Below, piece after piece: positions 37,101-47,769 of a stretch of 64,000 bases of DNA. The first letter of the stretch is position 1, and each line of letters begins with the position of its first letter. This DNA is from Pseudorasbora parva (Eukaryota; Chordata; Actinopteri; Cypriniformes; Gobionidae). Both the position numbers and the translations under genes were made by a program. A model generated the notes under the pieces. It was given only the letters and a program-made list of their open reading frames with translations. It had not been told where the DNA came from and searched no databases. The stretch covers positions 3,779,446-3,843,445 of the forward strand of contig NC_090172.1 in assembly GCF_024679245.1 (NCBI RefSeq), in the 5' to 3' direction.

Positions 37101-37921
37101 TGTATTTTTGTACCAACTAGAATGTAATGTATGAATAATAGGCCCTTTTCACAGACTCTAATGATGCGGTTCCACAAATATTATCATCATCAAAGTTTTG
37201 ATATTTTATTTAAACAAAAAAGTTCATTTATAAGGCTATAGTTTTGTGTTTCATTACCTTGACATTAAATCTAATAAAACTGGTTAAAGCTGCTGAGCGA
37301 GTGCTTGTAATACAGACAAAAAATTTGACATCATTCTTTCTTCTGACAATTTAATCGATCTCCTCTTTGAAATGCTATTGTTGATTTTGACTGCAACACT
37401 TGGGTTCTTCATAGGGAAATAGATTTTTAATGACAACTTATAAACCTCTAAAGAGAGCCTTACTGTGAGCTCTAAGGTTATTAATCAATGGCATATGCTT
37501 TTGTTGAAGCCTAAAGCCCGCATTATTTCAACTTATTTTTAAAATAATCATTCTTAACAGCGCAATTCATGGTGTAAAACTACATTACCCATGATGCTGT
37601 GCAGAAAATTCCACCAAAGGAGAGTCAAAACAAGCAAAACACTCCAAAAGTAAAATCTGTTCACTTGATGGCCATATTTACGACGCCCCTGCGCAGCTGT
37701 TTCGAGCCTCCAAGAAAAAAGTCCCATCTACTTGAATGGGGGAATTTTGAAATTGCAAAAACTGTTTTCCGAACTCACATTTATATAACATATTTCAAAT
37801 CAGCAATAAAATCTGACATGAATGGACCCAATAATGTTGTTTTTTTATGCTCAAATAGCATTAAAAAAATTTTTTAGGCTGAACCAGCCAATGCGCATGT
37901 GCAGTCATAAGCACAGGTGTC
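34131..37921. other. Long intron stretch with diffuse repeat fragments
   Basis: About 3.8 kb in the last adamts7 intron. Positions 35400-35600 (ggcggggcttgattttgtct, ttgccccgccctcatcatca) and 35850-36390 look like old dispersed DNA elements without clear ends. Poly-T runs lie at 35761-35776 and 35939-35958. I see no exon. Confidence 0.4.
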
Positions 37922-38413
37922 GGGTGTTCACACCAGATGCGTATAAAGCGAATAAATCGAGTTATTTGTGCGTAGTTGGACCCTTGAACATTTTAAGTTT
38001 ACTCGCTTCATTCGAGCGTGACATTCACTACACAACAGACGTGAATTCATATCATGGGAGGGGCTTCTGCCAGGCGGCTCGTCTCGTTGTGAAATGGCTG
38101 ACAAGGATTGTTTTAAAATACAGCGAATAAGCTCAATTTGCAGGTTTTAAATAGCTTGTTGTCTCAATAGGGTGAATTCAGGGTGATTTGGACACTTTTT
38201 CCAAACCATCTCAATGGCAAAAAGTGTCCCAATCACCCTGAAATCACCCTATGTATAGCTCAAATTGAGTAAAGAGCGTTTTTTTTTTTTTTACGAATTA
38301 CCAGACTGTCTGACCTCCTCACTCACTTTCTTCCAAGTCTATTCACATCTTTACATTGACTTAACATGTAAATCACTCGGGCTTATCGCTTCATTCACGT
38401 CTGGTGTGAACCC
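37922..38413. mobile_element. DNA element with GGGTGTTCACACCAGA ends, carrying an inner palindrome
   Basis: The left end 'gggtgttcacaccagatgcg' is the inverse of 'cacgtctggtgtgaaccc' at the right. Inside, 38169-38250 is a compact palindrome: 'agggtgaattcagggtgatt' faces 'aatcaccctgaaatcaccct'. Neither part codes for protein. Confidence 0.7.
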
Positions 38414-39775
38414 ACCATAACACTGACTATATAGCAATCGGAGCTTCTATAAATACTTCAGAGATAAAAATACTTCCAGAACCATTAAATGCCATTGAAG
38501 AAATGGTTGGGCACTAAAGGCCCCAATATACTCATGGCATGTTCTTTTACATTCTTCGCTTTTAGAGGTAAAAAGAAGTTTGAAATACATGACCAGCAGA
38601 GGTTAACTGTTAAAATGTGTACACAACCACCCTATAATCGTAAAAATCTATTTTTTAAACCCCATAAATCAAGCAGTGTCTCTGAATAAGCCGTTTGCAG
38701 ATTCTAGCAGTGTGATGTCACAAGTGATTAGGCCCCGCCCTCAATTGCTGACAAACTCCACCCTATTAGCATAGTCCCCGCCCTCATCCACTAACAGACT
38801 CCGCCCTCAGTGAGCTGTACACAGTCTGACATGTTTATCTCCTCGCCAGAGCATTCAAGTAAGAAATGTGTTCTTAATAAATCTACTAAAGTTATTCAGT
38901 CGAGAGCAGTGAGTGATTTTCAGTTTTTAATATTAACAGCAGATATTGCATTAGGTACTGTATATTATACTTTAATACACAGATCTAATATACACATGCG
39001 ATTTCTTTACGTTCACAGACAGAACCGACAGTGTTTATCTGAACTGTGTGTGTTTTTGACAGTTTAAGCGCAATAAGACGTGAAAGTCCAATAAGACTGT
39101 GCTTTGAGTGTGTGTGTGTGTGTGTTTGTGTGTGTGTGTGCTCAGAAAACCATCAAAAGTTTAGACTGACATGCAGATCATAAACGTTCATGATGAAGAA
39201 GAATTGTGATGTCACGTGAGCCTGATGGAGATGATCATCAAAACCAAACAGATGTTTTAGTATCCGAGGCATGAGCTGTACAGGCTCCGCCCTCTTCTGG
39301 ATAAAGGGGGCGGGGATCAGCAGCTTATTTGCATTTAAAGAAACATGCATGAAAACGGCATGTTTTTCCTTCCACTCAAAAATGGCCATTTACAACATGA
39401 TATAATAAATGATCTGTGGGCTGTTTTGAGCTGAAACTTCACACACACATTCTGGGGACACCTGAGACTTATTAAATCTTGTAAAAAGGGGGCATGCACT
39501 GGGAACGGTAAATGGGAATGCAAAAAATTCCCCACTATAGTATAAGTTTACCCAAGCATTACGACTTCCGCTTCTGAGAAAATGTGAAAAGGTCCATTTC
39601 GGGAAATTATCCTTAATTATGTTTTGCTGTGCAGCCATTATACTTTAATTCACAGCATCAGTGAGGAGTGTGTTTTTTCTCTCGGGGTGTTTGTGTTGCT
39701 GTAATGTGTTGCCTGGCTTGAGAGCAAATACCCTGATGTGTGAAAGCACTGGTGCATGAATGTGCAGGTGGCAAA

Positions 39776-39778
<3 letters not shown>
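38414..39778. other. Intron stretch with GC-box-rich dispersed element remnants
   Basis: Positions 38731-38815 hold three loosely repeated 'ccccgccctca' segments, and 39270-39500 resembles the right half of a cyprinid DNA element. Short GT runs lie near 39108-39141. No exon is seen. Confidence 0.4.
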
Positions 39779-39862
<84 letters not shown>

Positions 39863-39899
39863 CTCTCTCTCTCGCTCTCTCGCTCTCTCTCTCTCTCTC
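39779..39899. repeat. (CT)n tract just upstream of the last adamts7 exon
   Basis: About 120 bp of CT with three 'tcgc' interruptions, ending 27 bases before the splice acceptor AG at 39926. It extends the pyrimidine-rich stretch in front of the PLAC exon. Confidence 0.95.
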
Positions 39900-39926
39900 A
39901 TGTTGTTCGTTCTCTGTGTCTTTCAG

Positions 39927-40075
39927 GTCAGTTGTGTTTACGGGATCTTTTGACATTTCGCTTCTGTCAGACCCTCCAATGGCTCGGCCGATGTCACATG
40001 TCTTCTGTGCGTGCGAAGTGCTGCAAGACCTGCGGGCTGCCGTCCCGGGGCGAAGATCGCACTGCGAGCCGCTGA
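39927..40075 (+). CDS. adamts7: adamts7 last exon, PLAC domain and stop
   Basis: Entered in phase 1 after 'tgtctttcag', ending at TGA (40073-40075). It encodes CLRDLLTFRFCQTLQWLGRC, then RAKCCKTC and a short basic tail ending RTASR. Six cysteines in the PLAC (protease and lacunin) arrangement close the protein, as in human ADAMTS7 (LLGRCQ, CCRSC by recollection). Summed over the window, the eight exons give about 920 residues. The final intron is 14.6 kb, so this exon is isolated, but its phase, domain and stop agree with the rest. Confidence 0.93.
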
Positions 40076-40231
40076 GACACAAAGGGATTGCAGAATGACT
40101 GTTATAACACAAAATTATGACACAAATACTCAAAGCAGCCATTGTTGGACAGACTTTCATCTGGTCTGGTGTGGTCAAGCTGCTGCCATTGACCAACAGT
40201 TTATCAGGGAGACACTCTGTCCCTATATCCT
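40076..40231 (+). other. adamts7: adamts7 3' UTR start, no AATAAA before the next transposon
   Basis: 156 bp after the stop contain no AATAAA or ATTAAA. The first AATAAA matches on this strand are inside the nested transposons (about 40860 and 40949). Confidence 0.5.
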
Positions 40232-40383
40232 TTAAAGGGATAGTTCACCCAGAAATGAAAATTCTGTCATCATTTACTCACCCTCAAGTTGTTCTAAACC
40301 TGTATGAGTTTCATTGTTCTGAACACAAAAGAGGATATTTGGAAGAATGTTTGTAACCAAGCAGAGAGAACAACCCTCTAGGG

Positions 40384-42000
40384 CAGGGGTCTCAAACTCG
40401 CGGCCCGCAGGATGATATTTTGTGGCCCCCTACTTGACATAACACTTGACAAAACAGTCGTTGCGTGTGCCAGACAGTCGAAATGAATGTGCTTTAACGG
40501 CGCTCAAATGGCCAATCAAATCAAAGTAGGCGGGGTTTACATTCTCTTTTGGCTCGCGCAGTCTTCACTAGGGGTTGAACGACTTCCATTTTTTTTAAGT
40601 CGACATTTATGTGATGAAAGTCGAGTCGACGTCGACTAGTCGCTGTTGACATCATTATTTTATACAAATAAGCCTGAGCCTCGAGCTGAGACACGAACAG
40701 GAGTCTTCTTGTGCACAGGACAGCTATGGCCTATGACAGCGCTGCCCATAAGGTTATTGCTCCTACATAACAGCTTTTGTATCAGTTCTTTCGTCTTATG
40801 GTCATTATATTTCTCACAGATTTCTGCTCGTTCTGAATAAGATACAGATAAAGTAGCACAATAAAGATTTGTATATAATTGTGTGTGAATTAATTCTACC
40901 TGCCAGCGTCTCTACTAATAGTGAAGCTGTGAGTTTTTAGTTATCAAGAAATAAATGCTAGAACTTTTCAGTTTCTAAGCTATTTTATTGATAAATCCCA
41001 GAACTGTGTTGACAATACATTTCTGTGCTACTCAATGGTTTTGTGTGAGGTGCGCGCCATCTCCGCATGATCAGGCTATGTGTGTGTGTTGCAATGCAGC
41101 ACGCAGTTTAGTGCGATAATTAACTTACGTGTACAATAAGCGTGCATTCTCCCGATCAGTTTTGAGCATCCAGATGGTAATCAAACATGTCTTGTGGAGA
41201 GCTCTCGGAGTAAGCATTTATTTGTCATTTTTAACTGTTCAAAACAGAGCGTACGTGTCGCGAATTGCTTATCCTGTTGCGCCCTCTATAGGCCAGCGAC
41301 TAGTCGACGTCAAGCTTAAAGCGCCATGACAGAGCATTAAAGTCGACTAGTCGGTGCAACCCCTAGTCTTCACACTCACACACAAACGAGCGCATCAATC
41401 TATCGCGTAATGCCGTTGCAGAGAGAGACTATTCTTTCCGGTGAAATCACAAAACTAAATTGCACACACACAAATGCACACAAAATACAATGTTTCCATG
41501 CTCTTAATATACAATCATTGATGAACATTTTAATGAAGAAAACTATATGAGCGAATTAAAACTCTGAACATTTGAGATGATTTACTAAAACTGAGGAACC
41601 ACTGAGGAACTATATAAATATAAGCTGCGGATGTACGTATTTATTCATTCATGCGAAAAATCTCAATTAATGCAAATGTTGTTTGCAAATAGTCCCAAAT
41701 GGATTATTTCCCAATTAGAATTAGACCTAGAATTTCGTTCACTGATCTGTTTGACCTGGTTATGGCCTTGCTTTGAATTAGTCTATAATTTTAAATAAAA
41801 ACATTTATTATTTCAGTATTACATAATGATTTGGTTTCTATACGCTATATTTATTAGTACACAATTACCATCACACACCTGTTGGTAATAGAAAGGTGTG
41901 AAGGACTCAAAAAGATCTCAAAAATATATTGGCAATTATAAAAAATATAAAACGAGTAGGCAAGAGAAGCCTATATGAACAATTCATGTTCAGAAAAACA
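40384..42000. mobile_element. hAT-like element fragment with CAGGGGTCTCAAAC end
   Basis: It begins 'caggggtctcaaactcgcgg', the well-known end of a widespread hAT family. Its other end was not found, so the right limit given here is a rough guess. The 797-bp element at 40569 is inserted in it. Confidence 0.55.
40569..41365. mobile_element. Complete hAT-like element with 8-bp target duplication
   Basis: The ends are 'taggggttgaacgact' and 'gtcggtgcaacccct' followed by 'a'. The target duplication is exact: gtcttcac at 40561-40568 and again at 41366-41373. Eight bases is the hAT signature. Internal text includes mirrored 'gtcgacgtcgactagtcg'. No transposase is present, so it is non-autonomous. 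Confidence 0.92.
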
Positions 42001-42236
42001 GTTCATGTTCAGAAGAAATGTAAATGATAAAGATTGATTCATTCAGGTTTGGAACAACATGAGGGTGAGTAAATGATGACAGAATTTTCATTTTTGGGTG
42101 AACTATCCCTTTAAATGGTGCTTATTTCTGTCCATCATCTCAGATCAATGGTAGTAAAGCAGGTAAAGTGGCCATCTCTCCATCTCATTATAGTGACCAC
42201 AGTAATTAAGTTTCATTCCCATTTTTATTACTAATT

Positions 42237-44364
42237 GCGACCCTGGACCACAAAACAAGTAATGCATCTCACGGGTATATTTGTGGCATTAGCATGTGTC
42301 AAAATTATCAATTTTTCTTTTATGCCAAAAATCATTAGGATATTAAAGGGATAGTTCACCCAAAAATGAGCCTGTGATGTTTATCTGCTGACCCCCAGTG
42401 TGTCCAACATGTAGGTGTGTTTGTTTCTTCAGGAGAACACAAATGAAGATTTTTAGCTCAACCGTTGCTGTGTGTAGGTCATATAATGATGTGAATGGGT
42501 AACAACTCTATGAGAGCAAAAAAAACATGCTTCGACAACATGCACAAAGAGCCCTGTGGCTGACGACACACTGATATCTTAAGACACAAAACGATCAGTT
42601 TGAGTGAAAAATCGAGCCGTATTTATATCATTTTTTACCTCAAATACAACGCTATATCCAACAGCCTGGAACGCTCTTCACTTCCAGCAAGGAAGGTCAT
42701 TATAGACACTGTGTATGTGTAAAGACATCACAATCTGGCGTAGTTTACACCAACGCTAGAAGTGATCTTGTGCACGTAAACGTCACTCATTTTTTACACA
42801 GCGCACAGTCATCGCTAAAGTGTTTCCTGCCAATGTGAAGAGCTAAAGATATTTAGACGTACAGCAATATCAACAGACCAGGTGGATTTTACAGACCCAA
42901 CTGTATTTATTTGAACCAGAATACTCTGATCAAGAACTCAGAGAGATGGAGGAAGCATCTGATAAGTGTTGTGAGATGCCAACAGAAGTGGAGCATAGCA
43001 ATGCCACAACTGCAAGACACCGGCGAGGACATTTCCGAATGCTTTCCATCATACACCTGCCTGACTGAAGATCCTTTTCTCCGCTTTTGAGCCGCAGCGT
43101 TTTGCATGTTGTGTTAAGCTTGCCACGTATAAACTGGAGGTGTCGTCCAAGCAAGGCCAGAGGGACCCAACAGCACGCTGTCAATAGAGTGAGTAATGTG
43201 TTGTATTTGTAATGTTATTGCAATGATTAAAGCTGAACAAATTAGTCTATTATAATATTTGCCCTGTATTTTAGTCAGTGCATGTTGGTGGCATATCATG
43301 TGGTTTTGGAGTGTATGCTGAAGGGGGAACATCTGGGCATTTGATTTAATTCTTCCTGAGTGTGTAAAATCATCAAGGGAAAAATGATCGCTGCAGATCT
43401 TCCAACATTTTATCACGTGAATCAGTGTGTTGATATCCAGCCGAAGGGCAATCAACCATAACTCAGGCGAGCAGGATCAGAAGTTGGGAATATGTGAAAA
43501 TGAGTTTGCGCAAGAGAATGTGATCTTTGAATTTTTAATCGTTTTTTAACAATCTGAATAAACGCAAGTACATACCATTTAGATTAGCCGTCCTGCAATG
43601 ACATGCTAACAATAAGTGACCTATCCGCAAGAAAAATACACCTGGTCTGTTTAAATATCAAAATTGTCTCCCATTGTGATGACTTGCTGTAGGCCTACTA
43701 AATATCTTTAGAAGATCTTCACAGTGGCATGGAAGCACGTTCCAGGCTGTTGGATATAGCGTTGTATTTGAGGTAAAAAAATGATATAAATACGGTTCGA
43801 TTTCTCACACAAACTGATCGTTTTGTCTCTTAAGATATCAGTGTGTCGTCACGAGCCACAGGGCATGTTTTTTTTTTTACTCTCATAGAGTTGTTACATC
43901 ATTATATGACCTACACACAGCAACGGTTGAGCTAAAAATCTTCATTTGTGTTCTACTGAAGAAACAAACACACCTACATGTTGGACACTGGGGGTCAGCA
44001 GATAAACATCACAGGCTCATTTTTGGGTGAACTATCCCTTTAAGTAAAGATCCTGATTTTTTTGTAAATTTTCTACCTTAAATATATATATACATATATA
44101 AATTGTATTATTAGTAGTAATATGCATTGCTAAGCACTTCATTTGGACAACTTTAAAGGAGATTTGCTCAATATTTAGATTTTGTTGTTGTTGTACCCTC
44201 TATGATTCCAGAATCTCAAATAATTGTATCTCAGCCAAATATTGTCCTTACAAACCATACATCAATGAAAAGCTTATTTATTCAGCTTTCATATGATGCA
44301 TTATACATCTCTCTCTCTTTAAAAAAAAAAAGGACCCTTATATGGTTTTGTGGTCCAGGGTCAC
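42237..44364. mobile_element. Element with GCGACCCTGGACCACAAAAC ends, split by a hairpin element
   Basis: The left end 'gcgaccctggaccacaaaac' is mirrored by 'gttttgtggtccagggtcac' ending near 44364. The 1.7-kb TTAA hairpin (42343-44043) is inserted within it. A second, partial copy ends at about 56551 with the same 'tggtccagggtcac'. Confidence 0.8.
42343..44043. mobile_element. 1.7-kb hairpin TTAA element
   Basis: It runs from TTAAAGGGATAGTTCACC to GGTGAACTATCCCTTTAA. The outer arms closely resemble those of the element at 21271-22080 ('gatgtttatctgctgacccc'), but the core (about 42850-43720) is different and longer. No reading frame of note. Confidence 0.9.
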
Positions 44365-44820
44365 AACTGTCAGTGGAACAAGTATATTCATAATGTGGCT
44401 TTTTAATCATATGTATTTAACTCTGCCAAGACTGCAGTTTAATTATTTGTAATTTTATTAACACTTTCCTTTCATTGGACCACATATAACCACCACACTA
44501 GCGAGCAATTCCCTGTAATAGCAAGTTGAGCTTGCCGATGTTTCTATTTATTGCAGCTGATTGCAAATCAAATATTAAACGAGTAATGAAGTACCTGGTG
44601 CTAAAGGTAGCGAGCGCTTCGCTCCTCACTCTGATTATTGTTGGTTGGTACTTAGAATGTAAAGAAATATTTATAGTATCTGCATTTTTATACCTGCATC
44701 ATTTACCCTTTGAATGAAGAAACACATTGTATTGATTACATTGTTACACCAGTAGGTGGAGACAAGTGACTGTTAAAAATGTGTTTATCAATGAATCATT
44801 ACATTTTTTAAATGTACATA
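44365..44820. other. Intergenic stretch, nothing firm
   Basis: AT-rich sequence; no feature supported. Confidence 0.45.
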
Positions 44821-45340
44821 CACTATATTGCCAAAAGTTTTGGGACGCCTACTTTTACATGGACATCAACTTTAATGACATCCCATTCCTAATCCGTAGG
44901 GTTTAATATGGAGTCGTCCCACCCTTTACAGCTATATCAGCTTTAACTGTTCAGGCACTGATATTGGACGAGAAGGCCTGGCTCTCAGTCTCCGCTCTAA
45001 TTCATCCCAAAGCTGTTCTATTGGGTTGAGCTCAGGATTCTGTGCAGGCCAGTCAAGTTCCTCCACACCAAACTTACAGTCATGTTGGAACCGGAAGGGG
45101 CTGTCCCCAAAATGTTCCCACAAAGTTGGGAGCATGAAATTGTCCAAAATGTTTTGATATGCTAAAGCATTATGATTTCATTTTGCTGGAAATAAGGGGC
45201 TGGGCCCAACCCCTGAAAAACAACCATACACCATAATCCCCCCTCCACCAAACTTTACAATTGGCACAATGCACCAAACCCTGACTCGTCCATCGGATCT
45301 AACAGTTGAGCGTGGAATATTTAGTAGTGAGGAAATGTCA
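44821..45340 (-). mobile_element. Tc1-like fragment, internally deleted
   Basis: It begins after TA with 'cactatattgccaaaagttt', a common fish Tc1 end. Minus-strand transposase pieces remain: DWPAQNPELNPIEQLWDELE (about 45060-45000) and VWCIVPIVKFGGGGIMVYGC (about 45285-45220). Between and beyond them sequence is missing, and the second terminal repeat is absent. Confidence 0.8.
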
Positions 45341-45969
45341 GGAATTATGTCAGAATTATGAATTATGTCTATGTTCGAAGTCAAGATTTATGTCAGGTAC
45401 ATGTAATATTACATGAAGTAAATGCCTTTTTGGTAATAATACCTGACCACTAACTGTGCATTCAGTCTTAAGGTGCCGTCATATTAGCCTCTTTTCAGTG
45501 ACATTTAGCTGAAAATTTGCTAAACATTGGAAAGTGTGACCACATCTTAAGTTGCATGTTATATAAACTGTGGTGCATATTGCTGTGAAATGTCAGGATG
45601 CTTTTAATATTTCAGATGTATTTGACTCCTACTTGTACTTATTTTTAACTGCCTAGCCTAATAATACATGCCATAGTTTTTGTTTTTACACATTTCAGGT
45701 ATCATTTGTTGGATTTATGTGAACACTTGCTTTACTTTCATCACTCGTTCATCCAGGGATCATGTGATGCAGCTGCAGTCGAAATCATTTCTTCTTCTTC
45801 TTGTTTTGATGAAATGATTGAGACGAGCGCTGCATTACTATCAACTGATCAACATCAAATCGACAAATGCAACATATTATGTTTGTCAAGGTGCACTGAG
45901 AAATTTGAATTGATTTTGTAATGATGTTTGTGTGTGTTTTGTTATTCTGTGCTTAGACAGATGTTTCAG
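45341..45969. other. Intergenic stretch, nothing firm
   Basis: No exon, RNA or repeat end recognised. Confidence 0.4.
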
Positions 45970-46882
45970 GACGGTCCAGTATGGATGCACTAATATACTG
46001 CTAAACTAATGCACAGATAAACAACTAAACCATTTATTAATGATTATCAGCAACTAATGAACATTCTGTATGATTAAATAGATTAAGTAATCAATCATTT
46101 TTTATTAGGTTAATGTATTAATTCTCTAATAACATATGGTACTATCTAATAGTGTAAGTTGACGTGTTACCACAATGGGTCAAAGCCATGCATTTCATTT
46201 GATTTGCACAATTATCATTGTTATGATTGAGGCACATGACTATTAACTAATTCAAAATTAATTCAAAACCTGCAATTACATATTACTTAATAATTAGTTA
46301 ATAGTAATGTGCCTCAATCATAACATAATGAAACCTGTGTGAATCATTAGCTAATAATGAAAGCAGACAACTGGAAGTTTAAGTGCATGGCTTTGACCCG
46401 TTGTGCTAATTAACACATTAATTTACATTATTAGATAATATAAGGGAATTAATACATGATGACACATTTAATTAATAGCAATTCATATATTACTTAAACT
46501 TTTAATCATATAGAATGTTGATTAGTTTCTGATGCAGTGATCATTAATAAATGTGTTACTTCTTTATGAGTCATACATTAACTCATGATTATCTGTGCAT
46601 TAGTTAAAGGTGCAGTGTGTAAATTTTAGCACCGTCTAGTGGTGAGGTTGTGCATTGCAGTCACCCACCGCTCACCCCTCCCTTTCGAAGCACATAGAGA
46701 AGCTACGGTGGCCGAATCAGGACAAAGATGTTGTCGTCTGAGACTGCAATGAGTGACTAGCACTCTGTAGAGAAGTTTGTCCCTTAAGGGCTACCGTAGA
46801 AACATGACGGCGCAAAATGGTGACGTCACTGTAAGGGGACCCGCGGTGTGAAACGGCTCATTCTGGAAATAAATAAACTAAG

Positions 46883-46887
46883 GTAAT
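46883..46887 (+). repeat. 5-bp target-site duplication of the BEL element, left copy (gtaat)
   Basis: gtaat here directly precedes the left LTR and recurs at 54389-54393 directly after the right LTR. Confidence 0.9.
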
Positions 46888-47286
46888 TGTTGAAGCCATT
46901 TTCTATGGAAGCAATAATGTTTTAAGTTCATTTAGTAATACCCGAGAAAACCTGTGTTGCAAAGAAATTGTAATGTAAACAGTTAACCAGTGATCTAGTA
47001 TAATGTAATTTGATTGGCTGTTAGATTTAGCATGAAAGAAATAGAACCCCGCGAATTAGTCAGAAGCATTGGACTTTGGAGCAACACAGTCTTTTGACCT
47101 ACACGGAACGGCACAGTTAATTTGTAAGAAAAGTATATCCTAAGTTTTGTTTTTATGTTTTGCGATTCATAATTAAACAGTCAAATGAAGAACCTTGGAT
47201 TCAAGACTTTTATTCACTGACGTTTTGTGTTGAGTACAAAAGAACTTTAAAGTCCTAAGCTAGTGAGTAAGCTTGTTGCACTCACA
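46888..47286 (+). repeat. BEL/Pao 5' LTR, 399 bp
   Basis: It starts TGTTGAAGCC and ends TTGCACTCACA, so it has TG..CA borders. By eye it is base-for-base the same as the right LTR. It contains 'cataattaaacagtc', a possible polyadenylation signal. The LTR should drive transcription of the element. Confidence 0.96.
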
Positions 47287-47769
47287 TTAAAGTCAAAAGA
47301 CTGCTCGACGAAACCGAAAGACGAGCCGCGTGAGAAGATCGCTAAAGAAAAAGACAGCCACACGTGATGACGGCGAGCTAAACGGCCGGGCGGATTCTAT
47401 GGAAACCTGCTAGTGGCAGCTAACAATAGACCAATACGGAGGAAAACTGCGCCACAGCAAAAGAATACTAAAAGAAAGCCAGAGGTGGCCTACCTATTGA
47501 ATCGTCGGCTGAATGAAACTTTCCCTGGAACAGGTCTGATATTTTCTTAATGTCTTTCCTGACGATGCGTAAGTTAACACTATAACCTTCATCTAAAAGT
47601 GACAGTAAGTGTTCACTGGATATTTCATTCTGGAAGTCATAGAGCTTTAAATAAATAAATCCCGCACATCAGTGACTCTTTTAAATGAGTGTTTACAAGA
47701 AGACTAGAAGCCGTGGACAATATTAGGAATTGTGACAGTTTTGCGTGAAGATTTTTAAAGTGACATGAC
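47287..47769 (+). other. BEL leader between LTR and polyprotein
   Basis: 483 bp that should contain the primer-binding site directly after the LTR ('ttaaagtcaaaagactgc'). I could not match it to a specific tRNA end. No reading frame of note. Confidence 0.7.

Larger units (their letters stand above)
40232..42114. mobile_element. TTAA-type miniature element split by nested insertions
   Basis: The left end TTAAAGGGATAGTTCACC runs on as 'attctgtcatcatttactca'; the right end mirrors it ('gagtaaatgatgacagaatt') and closes with TTAA at 42114. Between the two, other elements begin at 40384 and 40569. The intact element would be a few hundred bp. Confidence 0.85.
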
